Shown here piece after piece: positions 1 through 9,749 of a stretch of 64,000 bases of DNA (positions are counted from its first letter, which is position 1; the number at the start of each line of letters is the position of its first letter). The notes under the pieces are model-generated. The model did not search any database and was not told where the DNA came from. It saw only the letters and a list, made by a program, of their open reading frames with translations. This stretch comes from Sphingomonas sp. TZW2008 (lineage in GTDB: Bacteria; Pseudomonadota; Alphaproteobacteria; Sphingomonadales; Sphingomonadaceae). The stretch spans positions 175,114 through 239,113 of the forward strand of contig NZ_BDJB01000007.1 in NCBI RefSeq assembly GCF_002117915.1. The letters are read 5' to 3'. Both the position numbers and the translations under genes were made by a program.

Positions 1-2
1 AG

Positions 3-176
3 CGCTGCAACAACGGCACCACCGGCACGATCGTCGGCGCGATCGCCGGCGGCCTGCTCGGCCGGGTCGTCGACAGCCGCGGTGATCGCACGCTCGGCAC
101 GGTGCTCGGCGGCGTCGGCGGCGCGGTGGCAGGCAATGCGATCGAGAAGTCGAACAACCCGCGCTACTGCCGCTAA
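3..176 (+). CDS. glycine-zipper 2TM-type protein, C-terminal part (5' truncated by window edge)
   Basis: The reading frame enters from the left edge and ends at TAA 174-176, leaving 57 residues. They contain a glycine-rich run with GAIAGG and GGVGGAVAGNAIE spaced about 25 residues apart, which is the pattern of a glycine-zipper (2TM/Rick-17kDa) domain. Family members are small envelope proteins, often surface-antigen-like lipoproteins. The fragment ends in NNPRYCR with a near-terminal Cys. The N-terminus and any signal peptide lie outside the window, so localisation cannot be judged. A GC-rich hairpin follows about 50 bases after the stop. Confidence 0.75.
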   Translation, partial: RCNNGTTGTIVGAIAGGLLGRVVDSRGDRTLGTVLGGVGGAVAGNAIEKSNNPRYCR

Positions 177-227
177 CCAGATGGCCTGACGGCCGAACCC
201 TTCCCTCCGGTCGCGTATCGAGGGCGC

Positions 228-262
228 GGGCCCGCTTCCCAACGGAGGCGGGCCCGTTGTTA
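228..262 (+). terminator. rho-independent terminator candidate after the glycine-zipper gene
   Basis: An 8-bp perfect stem (228-235 with 248-255, gggcccgc/gcgggccc) has a 12-base loop and is followed by a T-rich tail, gttgtta. The T-run is interrupted, so this is only a fair match to an intrinsic terminator. Confidence 0.6.
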
Positions 263-503
263 TATGCGGCGCTATTGTTCGCAGCGGTTCGCGCCGCTAT
301 CTCTCGCGCCATGCCGCTCGTCCGCGCCACGACTAGCACCACCACCCCGGTCACCCGGGGGCGGTCGCCCACGCGCTAGGCGCGCGGTCGGCCAGCTCGC
401 CCGGGAACGGGTGGGCCGGCGTCCCTTCCCGTTCCTGCACCCATCGGACGCTCTTTTCGCGCGGGCGCGCCTCGCCTAAGCGGCAAGCATTGCAGGAAAG
501 CCA
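263..503 (+). other. non-coding leader upstream of thrS with a stem-loop
   Basis: There is no convincing gene between the terminator and thrS. Within it, 404-411 (ggaacggg) pairs perfectly with 428-435 (cccgttcc). An alternative pairing, gggtg 409-413 with caccc 438-442, overlaps the same bases. A promoter must lie here, but no clear -35/-10 pair is visible. Whether the structure regulates thrS is unknown. Confidence 0.3.
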
Positions 504-506
504 GTG

Positions 507-2504
507 ATGAACATGTACGCGATCACGCTCCCCGACGGTTCGGTGCGCGAAGTCCCTCCCGGCGCGACGCCCGCCGATATCGCCGCGGCGATCGGCCCGG
601 GCCTTGCCAAGGCGGCGATCGCCGCGCGCGTCGACGGCGAATTGCGCGATCTGTCGCGGCCGTTCAGCGGCGACGCGCAATTGGCGCTCGTCACGATGCG
701 CGACGAGAAGGATGCGCTCGAACTCGCGCGGCACGATTACGCGCACGTGCTGGCCGAAGCGGTGCAGCATCTGTTCCCCGGCACGCAGATCACCTTCGGC
801 CCGGCGACCGACGACGGCTTCTACTACGATTTCGCCGCGCCGGCGGATCGCGGCCCGTTCACCGAGGACGATCTGCCCGCGATCGAGGCCGAGATGCGCC
901 GCATCATCGCGAAGAACGAGCCGTTCACGCGCGAAGTGTGGAGCCGCGAGCAGCTGATCGAGACGTGGCAGCGCCAGGGTGAGACGTTCAAGGCCGAATG
1001 GGCTGCCGAACTGCCTGACGGCGAGGAACTGACGATCTATCGCCAGGGCCAGTGGCTCGATATGTGCCGCGGCCCGCACATGCCCTCGACGGGCAAGCTC
1101 TCGCCCGACGCGTTCAAGCTGACGCGTGTCTCGGGCGCCTATTGGCGCGGCGACCAGAAGAACGCGATGCTGTCACGCATCTACGGCACCGGCTGGCTCA
1201 ACAAGAAGCAGCTCGACGCGCACCTCACGATGCTTGAGGAAGCGGCGAAGCGCGACCATCGCAAGATCGGCCAGGAGATGGACCTGTTCCACCTCCAAGC
1301 CGAGGCGCACGGCAGCGTCTTCTGGCACCCCAAGGGCTATATGATCTGGCGCCAGCTGGAGGCGTACATGCGTCGCCGGCTCGACGCGGCGGGCTATGAC
1401 GAGGTTAAGACGCCGCAGGTGATGGACGCGCGTCAGTGGGAAAAATCCGGCCACTGGGGCAAGTATCGCGAGAACATGTTCGTCATTCCCGACGAGGTGC
1501 CCAACATCGAGGACGAAGGCGCGCTGGTGTCAGACGACGCCGACTGGATGGCGCTGAAGCCGATGAACTGCCCGGCGCACGTCCTGATCTTCCGCCAGGG
1601 AATCAAATCCTACCGTGACCTCCCCATCCGCATGGCCGAGTTCGGCTGCTGCCACCGCAACGAGCCGCACGGCGCGCTGCACGGCATCATGCGCGTGCGC
1701 CAGTTCACGCAGGACGACGCGCATATCTTCGTGCGTGAGGATCAGCTGGTCGATGAGGTGGCCAAGTTCATCGACCTGCTCGACAGCGTGTACCGCGATC
1801 TCGGCTTCACTGACTACGCCGTGAAGCTCGCGCTGCGCCCCGAGAAGCGCTTCGGCGACGATGCGATGTGGGACAAGTCGGAGGACGAGCTGCGCCGCGC
1901 CGTCATGGCGTCGAACCTGCCGCAGACGATCAAGGACGGGTTCGAGGAGTTGGAGGGCGAAGGCGCCTTCTACGCGCCCAAGCTCGAATTCCACCTGACC
2001 GACGCGATCGGCCGCACGTGGCAGGTCGGCACGATCCAGTCGGACCGCGTGCTGCCCGATCGTCTCGACGCGAGCTACATCGGCGAGGACGGCGAGCGCC
2101 ACCGGCCGGTGATGCTGCACCGCGCGATCCTCGGCACGTTCGAGCGCTTCCTCGGCATCCTGATGGAGCATCACGCCGGCCGCTTCCCGCTGTGGCTGTC
2201 ACCGGTGCAGGTGGTGGTCGCGACGATCGTCTCCGACGCCGATGATTACGCCGAGCAGGTACGCGCGAAGCTCGCCGCCGCCGGGCTGCGGGTGGAGACC
2301 GATCTTCGCAACGAGAAGATCAACTACAAGGTGCGCGAGCACAGCCTCGCCAAGGTTCCCGCGATGCTGGTGGTCGGCAAGCGCGAGGCGGAGGAGGGCA
2401 CCGTCGCCGTCCGCCGACTCGGCAGCCAGGGGCAGGAGATCGTCGCGCTCGACGAGATCGTCGCCCGGCTCGTCGAGGAAGCGCGCGCCCCCGACATGGC
2501 GTAA
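507..2504 (+). CDS. thrS: threonyl-tRNA synthetase
   Basis: This 665-aa protein charges tRNA-Thr with threonine in the cytoplasm. It has the full family architecture: an N-terminal TGS domain (about 1-62); an editing SAD domain with HDYAH at 76-80 and the CRGPH zinc/editing motif near 187; a class II catalytic core with MNCPAH near 353 and motif 3 ([12 protein letters not shown]) near 540; and a C-terminal anticodon-binding domain from about 555. Length matches bacterial ThrRS. Position 504 is a GTG directly followed by ATG 507. AGGAAAG at 493-499 is better spaced (7 bases) for ATG 507, so I chose that. It appears to be transcribed alone. Confidence 0.97.
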   Translation: MNMYAITLPDGSVREVPPGATPADIAAAIGPGLAKAAIAARVDGELRDLSRPFSGDAQLALVTMRDEKDALELARHDYAHVLAEAVQHLFPGTQITFGPATDDGFYYDFAAPADRGPFTEDDLPAIEAEMRRIIAKNEPFTREVWSREQLIETWQRQGETFKAEWAAELPDGEELTIYRQGQWLDMCRGPHMPSTGKLSPDAFKLTRVSGAYWRGDQKNAMLSRIYGTGWLNKKQLDAHLTMLEEAAKRDHRKIGQEMDLFHLQAEAHGSVFWHPKGYMIWRQLEAYMRRRLDAAGYDEVKTPQVMDARQWEKSGHWGKYRENMFVIPDEVPNIEDEGALVSDDADWMALKPMNCPAHVLIFRQGIKSYRDLPIRMAEFGCCHRNEPHGALHGIMRVRQFTQDDAHIFVREDQLVDEVAKFIDLLDSVYRDLGFTDYAVKLALRPEKRFGDDAMWDKSEDELRRAVMASNLPQTIKDGFEELEGEGAFYAPKLEFHLTDAIGRTWQVGTIQSDRVLPDRLDASYIGEDGERHRPVMLHRAILGTFERFLGILMEHHAGRFPLWLSPVQVVVATIVSDADDYAEQVRAKLAAAGLRVETDLRNEKINYKVREHSLAKVPAMLVVGKREAEEGTVAVRRLGSQGQEIVALDEIVARLVEEARAPDMA

Positions 2505-2602
2505 GGTCCTGGTCGCCGCCGCCGGGATCGCTTCCCGCGCGGCGCGCGATGTGGCGCGAAAGACGCACTTCGTTACAAAGCTGCAACCTGGCGATCGTGT
2601 CA

Positions 2603-2620
2603 GGTGACGCGAACGTCACC
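2603..2620 (+). promoter_or_regulatory. inverted repeat upstream of the first TonB receptor
   Basis: A perfect 7-bp inverted repeat, ggtgacg-CGAA-cgtcacc, lies 57 bases before the receptor start. There is no T-run, so it is not a terminator. It could be an operator or a leader hairpin; its role is not known. Confidence 0.35.
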
Positions 2621-2676
2621 GCGCCGCTAAAGGCGCCCCAAACCGGCTGATAGGGCCGAATGGGGAGGATCGCCAC

Positions 2677-5505
<2,829 letters not shown>

Positions 5506-5527
5506 TCCAATCACCGGTCGAACGTCG

Positions 5528-5560
5528 CGGCCGTCGTCCCCTCGGGGCGGCGGCCGTTTC
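5528..5560 (+). terminator. terminator after TonB receptor 1
   Basis: A stem formed by cggccg 5528-5533 and cggccg 5551-5556 is extended inward by further G-C and G-U pairs around a ctcg loop and is followed by tttcgtgtcttt. It separates the receptor gene from infC. Confidence 0.7.
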
Positions 5561-5572
5561 GTGTCTTTCGGA

Positions 5573-5594
5573 TTGACACGCGAGCGCCTATATT
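5573..5594 (+). promoter_or_regulatory. candidate infC promoter elements
   Basis: TTGACA at 5573-5578 and TATATT at 5589-5594 are both good sigma70-like hexamers. Only 10 bases separate them, so they are unlikely to work as one pair. TATATT may act as the -10 with a weak -35 (tttcgg, 5566-5571) 17 bases upstream. Confidence 0.3.
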
Positions 5595-5625
5595 GGCGGT
5601 AAGTGTTCAAACAGGAGAATCAACC

Positions 5626-6171
5626 ATACGTCCGCCAATGATGCGCCGGCCTAACCAGGCGCCGCCGATGAACGGCCCGCGATTCAACGAATGGATCCAG
5701 AGCCAGAAGGTCCGCGTGATTGATCACGAGGGCGAGAATCTCGGCGTGATGTACACCCGCGAAGCGATCGCCCAAGCCAAGGAAGTCGGGCTCGATCTCG
5801 TTGAGGTGTCGCCCAACGCCGATCCGCCCGTGGCCAAGTTCCTCGATGTCGGCAAGTTCAAGTACGAGGCGCAGAAGAAGGCGAACCTCGCCCGCAAGAG
5901 CCAGAAGACGCAGGAGATCAAAGAGATCAAGATGCGTCCCAACATCGACGATCACGATTACGATACGAAGATGAAGAAGGTCGAGGAGTTCATCGGCGAC
6001 GGCGACAAGGTGAAGGTCACCATGCGCTTCCGCGGGCGTGAGCTCAGCCACGGCCAGCTCGGCATGGCGGTGCTGCAGCGCGTCGCCGAGCAGGTGGCGG
6101 AAGTCGCCAAGGTCGAAGCCTATCCGCGCATGGAAGGCCGCCAGATGCTGATGGTTTTGGCGCCCAAGTAA
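5626..6171 (+). CDS. infC: translation initiation factor IF-3, apparent ATA start codon
   Basis: IF-3 binds the 30S subunit, prevents 70S association and proofreads start codons. Family motifs are clear: an N-domain beginning GPRFNEWI, the basic linker KKANLARKSQKTQEIKE, and a C-domain with KVTMRFRGRE and MEGRQMLMVLAPK. A good Shine-Dalgarno, AGGAG 5613-5617, is 8 bases before an in-frame ATA (5626), giving 181 aa. The nearest ATGs (5638, 5641, 5668) lie 20 or more bases from it. An upstream TTG at 5593 has no ribosome site. Known infC genes use rare starts (AUU in E. coli) for IF-3 autoregulation, so ATA is plausible here. The rpmI-rplT genes that often follow infC are absent; the gene sits alone between two TonB receptors with its own terminator. 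Confidence 0.93.
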   Translation: MRPPMMRRPNQAPPMNGPRFNEWIQSQKVRVIDHEGENLGVMYTREAIAQAKEVGLDLVEVSPNADPPVAKFLDVGKFKYEAQKKANLARKSQKTQEIKEIKMRPNIDDHDYDTKMKKVEEFIGDGDKVKVTMRFRGRELSHGQLGMAVLQRVAEQVAEVAKVEAYPRMEGRQMLMVLAPK

Positions 6172-6196
6172 CTTTTTTTAGAACCGTTTTTCAATC

Positions 6197-6229
6197 GGCC
6201 GCGTCCGCCCGTCGGGCGCGGCCTTTTTT
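6197..6229 (+). terminator. terminator after infC
   Basis: A stem of ggccgcg (6197-6203) with cgcggcc (6217-6223), with partial internal pairing around cccgtcggg, is followed by six T residues. It begins 25 bases after the infC stop and is a textbook intrinsic terminator. Confidence 0.88.
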
Positions 6230-6305
6230 GTGCGATGCCGTAGCGTCAGTTGTGCGCTGCAACCGAACCATTTCGGCCATACCGTGGCGCGCGGGCGACA
6301 GCCGT

Positions 6306-6318
6306 ATTCGAAACGAAT
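6306..6318 (+). promoter_or_regulatory. palindrome upstream of TonB receptor 2
   Basis: A perfect ATTCG-AAA-CGAAT inverted repeat lies in the 180-base spacer between infC and the second receptor, about 90 bases before the start codon. It is AT-rich compared with its surroundings. It could be an operator half-site pair; no known regulator consensus is claimed. Confidence 0.3.
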
Positions 6319-6410
6319 CGTCAGCAACAAAAATTCTCTAGATCGCGCCTTCGTTGGCCGTAAAGGCGCCGCTCCAAACCCGATCTTCAAAAAATAATCC
6401 GGAGAGCACG

Positions 6411-9233
6411 ATGCGTCGCGCCGCCTCGCTTTTGTCTACCGCCGTCCTGTTCGCCGCGCTGCCCGCGCTGGCCCAGCAGCAGCCGAGCCAGGATCCCACC
6501 GCCGCCGCGTCGGTCGACACGCCGCAGCCCGCACCCGCTGCGGACACCGATCTGGGCGCTGGCGAGGGCGGCAATGCCGGTGACATCGTCGTCACCGCAA
6601 CGCGTCGTGCCGAGCGCCTTGCCGACGTGCCGATCGCCGTTTCGGCGGTGAGCCAGGCTGCGCTGCAGAATTCGGGCGCCAACGACATCCGCGGCGTGGT
6701 GCAGCTCGCGCCGTCCCTGCTCATCTCGTCGACCGGGAGCGAGGCGAACGCCTCCGCGCGTATCCGCGGCATCGGCACCGTCGGTGACAACCCCGGGCTC
6801 GAGAGCTCGGTCGCGGTGTTCATCGACGGCGTCTATCGCAGCCGCACCGGCTCGGGCCTCAACGACATCGGCGAGGTCGACCGGATCGAGGTGCTGCGCG
6901 GACCACAGGGCACGCTGTCGGGCCGCAACGCGTCGGCCGGCGCGATCAACGTCTACACCAAGGCGCCGTCGAACGACTTCGGCGGCTACCTCGAGGGCAC
7001 GTACGGCAATTACGACAACATCCGCATCGCCGGTGCGGTGACGGGTCCGATCGTCAAGGACGTGCTGTCGTTCCGCCTCGACGGCGTGTTCAACAAGCGT
7101 GATGGCTTCTACCGCGACGTCGTCAACAACACCGACTACAACAACCGCGATCGCTACTTCGTGCGCGGTCAGCTGCTGTTCGAGCCGACGTCGGAACTCA
7201 CCGTCCGCCTAATCGGTGACTATACCTTCCGTGACGAGAAGTGCTGCGGCGCGGTCTATGTCGACACGCGCGAGAAGCTCGATCCGACGCCGGGCGTCCC
7301 GGGCGACTTCACCGTCAACCCCAACGGCAACCGCATCGTCGACGTGCTGCGCAGCCTCGGCGGCGTGTTCCCGAGTGCGGGCGATCCGTACAACCGCCGC
7401 ATCGCCTTCTCGCCGGGCCGCGCCTATTCGAACGAGACCAAGGATTACGGCGGGTCGATGCAGATCGACTATGATTTCGGCAACGCCTCGCTGACGTCGA
7501 TCACCGCCTATCGCGAGTACAAGGCGGGCAACGCCGCGGACATCGATTACGGCAACGTCGATCTCGGCTACCGCGCCGACGACGGCCGCGCCTTCCGCCA
7601 GTTCCACACCTTCACGCAGGAAGTCCGCCTGCAGGGTTCGGCGTTCGACGACCGCCTCGACTGGCTCGTCGGCGGCTTCTACTCGAACGAAGACCTGACG
7701 ATCGGCGACAACCTCCAGTTCGGCTCGCAGTACGGCGCCTTCGCGTCGTGCCGCATCGTCGCGACCGTCAATCCGCTTGCGGCGCTGCGCAATCCAGCCG
7801 CACCGGGCTGCCTCGGCACTGGCTTCGTCGCACCGGGCGTTACGGGCCGTGCAGCCGTGCTCGGAGGCTTGATCCAGGCGCAGGTCGCTGCCGGCACGCC
7901 GCTCGCCACCGCTTCGACGAACGCCGGCCTGCTCGGCGCGGGGCTCGATCGTCTGTCGACGCTCAACAACCTCGGCGATCGCAACGCGACCTACAAGCAG
8001 AACAGCGAGAACTACGCGTTCTTCACGCACAACATCTTCAAGCTGACGGATACGCTGTCGATCACTGCCGGCCTGCGCTGGACGCACGAGGCGAAGAACT
8101 TCCGCGCCGCGTTCGACAACACCAACACCGTCTGCCCGCAGCTCCAGCAGAGCCTCGCGCCGCTGCTCGGCAACGCCGCACTCGCGCAGCTCGCCGGTGG
8201 TATCATCACGCTGGGCTGCACCGGCAACTCGACGGTCGCGCTCAACGGGCTCGATCTGCGTGATGATTTCTCGGAGGACGAATTCACCGGCACCGGCGTC
8301 ATCTCGTGGAAGCCGACGCGCGATCTGATGCTCTACGCGAGCTACTCGCGCGGCTATAAGGCGGGCGGCTACAACCTCGATCGGTCGGAACTGGCGCCCA
8401 ACGCTTTCGCCCCGCCCACGAACGCGGGCGCAGCGCGCCTCCGCTTCGATCCGGAGCTGGTCAACAGCTACGAAGCGGGCGTCAAATATTCGACGCGTCA
8501 GTTCACTGCCAACGTCACCGTGTTCCGCTCGGATTTCGAAAACTTCCAGCTCAACACGTTCAACGGCACCAACTTCGTCGTCCAGAACATCGGCTCGTGC
8601 TCGGATAGCCTGAACGGCGCCGATCAGGACGCATCGGCGACGACCGGCGCTTGCGCCGGCAAGGTCGGCACCGGCGTGCGCAGCCAGGGCGTCGAGCTCG
8701 AGATTGGCATCTACCCGGCGCGTAACTTCGCGGTGAACCTCGGCTACACGCTGGCCGACACCAAGTTCCGCCGCAACCTCGTCGGCTCGGCCTCGGGCGA
8801 GCCGCTCGATCCGGCGCTGTTCCTGCTCGCCGGCAGCCAGATGTCGAACGCGCCGCGCAACGTCGTGACGAGCTCGGTCAGCTGGACGCCGGATATCGGC
8901 AGCAGCGGGATGTCGGCGCTGTTCTACCTCGATGGTCGTCTGTCGAGCGATTACAACACCGGCTCGGATCTGTTCCTGGAGAAGGCGCAGGACAGCTTCT
9001 TCGTCGCCAATGCGCGCGTCGGCCTGCGCGGGCCCGACGCCAACTGGGCGATCGAGGGCTTCGTGCAGAACCTGTTCGACCAGGATTACCAGCAGGTCGC
9101 GTTCAACGCCCCGTTCCAGGGCGCGGGCAGCATCGCGCAGGTCCAGCGCTTCGGCGGTACCGGGAACCAGATCTTCTCATCGTTCCTCGCCGAGCCGCGC
9201 ACCTATGGCGTCACGCTGCGCAAGCGCTTCTGA
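6411..9233 (+). CDS. TonB-dependent outer-membrane receptor (paralogue 2)
   Basis: This 940-aa protein is an outer-membrane active transporter of unknown ligand. ATG 6411 was chosen because it is preceded by CCGGAGAG and starts a clean signal peptide (residues 1-22, ending PALAQ); upstream in-frame codons lack this. The TonB box DIVVTATRR is near 58, the plug motif RIEVLRGPQGTLSGRN near 160, and the barrel ends YGVTLRKRF. It is clearly paralogous to the receptor at 2677-5505. Shared features include YRSRTG, SENYAFFTHN, SRGYKAGG(F/Y)NLD, SSGMSALFYLD, and a vicinal Cys pair in RDEKCCGA. The two copies flank infC in the same orientation, which suggests an old duplication. Substrate is unknown. 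Confidence 0.93.
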   Translation: MRRAASLLSTAVLFAALPALAQQQPSQDPTAAASVDTPQPAPAADTDLGAGEGGNAGDIVVTATRRAERLADVPIAVSAVSQAALQNSGANDIRGVVQLAPSLLISSTGSEANASARIRGIGTVGDNPGLESSVAVFIDGVYRSRTGSGLNDIGEVDRIEVLRGPQGTLSGRNASAGAINVYTKAPSNDFGGYLEGTYGNYDNIRIAGAVTGPIVKDVLSFRLDGVFNKRDGFYRDVVNNTDYNNRDRYFVRGQLLFEPTSELTVRLIGDYTFRDEKCCGAVYVDTREKLDPTPGVPGDFTVNPNGNRIVDVLRSLGGVFPSAGDPYNRRIAFSPGRAYSNETKDYGGSMQIDYDFGNASLTSITAYREYKAGNAADIDYGNVDLGYRADDGRAFRQFHTFTQEVRLQGSAFDDRLDWLVGGFYSNEDLTIGDNLQFGSQYGAFASCRIVATVNPLAALRNPAAPGCLGTGFVAPGVTGRAAVLGGLIQAQVAAGTPLATASTNAGLLGAGLDRLSTLNNLGDRNATYKQNSENYAFFTHNIFKLTDTLSITAGLRWTHEAKNFRAAFDNTNTVCPQLQQSLAPLLGNAALAQLAGGIITLGCTGNSTVALNGLDLRDDFSEDEFTGTGVISWKPTRDLMLYASYSRGYKAGGYNLDRSELAPNAFAPPTNAGAARLRFDPELVNSYEAGVKYSTRQFTANVTVFRSDFENFQLNTFNGTNFVVQNIGSCSDSLNGADQDASATTGACAGKVGTGVRSQGVELEIGIYPARNFAVNLGYTLADTKFRRNLVGSASGEPLDPALFLLAGSQMSNAPRNVVTSSVSWTPDIGSSGMSALFYLDGRLSSDYNTGSDLFLEKAQDSFFVANARVGLRGPDANWAIEGFVQNLFDQDYQQVAFNAPFQGAGSIAQVQRFGGTGNQIFSSFLAEPRTYGVTLRKRF

Positions 9234-9280
9234 TCGGAAGCGGGCGGGGGGGGGACACCCTCTCCCCGATCGCTTAGGAA

Positions 9281-9315
9281 AGGCGGCATCTGGTCGATCC
9301 AGGTGCCGCCTTTTT
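9281..9315. terminator. bidirectional terminator between TonB receptor 2 and a VOC gene
   Basis: A long stem, ggcggcatctgg (9282-9293) with ccaggtgccgcc (9299-9310), has one G-U pair and a 5-base loop. It is flanked by aaa on the left and ttttt on the right, so it can terminate both the plus-strand receptor and the convergent minus-strand gene. Confidence 0.88.
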
Positions 9316-9323
9316 CTTGGCCG

Positions 9324-9704
9324 TCAGGCCGGCGGTTCCCACAGCTCGATCGCATTGCCCTCGGGATCGTGGATGCGCGCAAAGCGGCCCGTCTCCGGCG
9401 AATCCCATTCCGTCCGCGTCTCGGCGGCGATGCCGGATGCCGCGAGCGTTGCGACCAGCCCGGCAAGGTCGCTAACGCGCAGGTTGAGCATCCACGCCTT
9501 GTCGGCGGCGAAATAATCGCTGTCGGCGCGGAACGGCGCGAACACCGTCGGCCCGCCCTGCGTCTGCCAGAACCATTCGCTCGCTGCGCCGTCCCCGCTC
9601 GCGTTGCAGCCCGCGCCGACGCCGAGATGCGTGCGGTACCAGGCGCTCAGCGCATCGGGATCGCGCGCGCGAAAGAACAAGCCACCTATTCCCAGCACCG
9701 GCAT
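9324..9704 (-). CDS. VOC superfamily (glyoxalase/bleomycin-resistance fold) protein
   Basis: This 126-aa protein has one vicinal-oxygen-chelate domain. It opens with VLGIGGLFFRARDPDALSAWYRTHLG and closes with RIHDPEGNAIELWEPP, the paired beta-alpha-beta motifs of the family. The conserved DPEGN-x-IELW end supplies the usual metal-ligand Glu. Such proteins may be lyases, dioxygenases or binding proteins, and the substrate cannot be deduced. It is a single gene convergent with TonB receptor 2 and lies downstream of glnD on the same strand with a 45-base gap, so co-transcription with glnD is possible. Confidence 0.85.
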   Translation of the reverse strand: MPVLGIGGLFFRARDPDALSAWYRTHLGVGAGCNASGDGAASEWFWQTQGGPTVFAPFRADSDYFAADKAWMLNLRVSDLAGLVATLAASGIAAETRTEWDSPETGRFARIHDPEGNAIELWEPPA

Positions 9705-9749
9705 CGCGCACCTCCCGCTTGATCGAACAGGATGGTGCGCGGTCGGTGG

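Noticed and set aside
5573..5594. TTGACA and TATATT as a single consensus promoter for infC
   Set aside because: The 10-base spacing is far short of the 16-18 needed; it is kept only as a low-confidence entry for separate elements.
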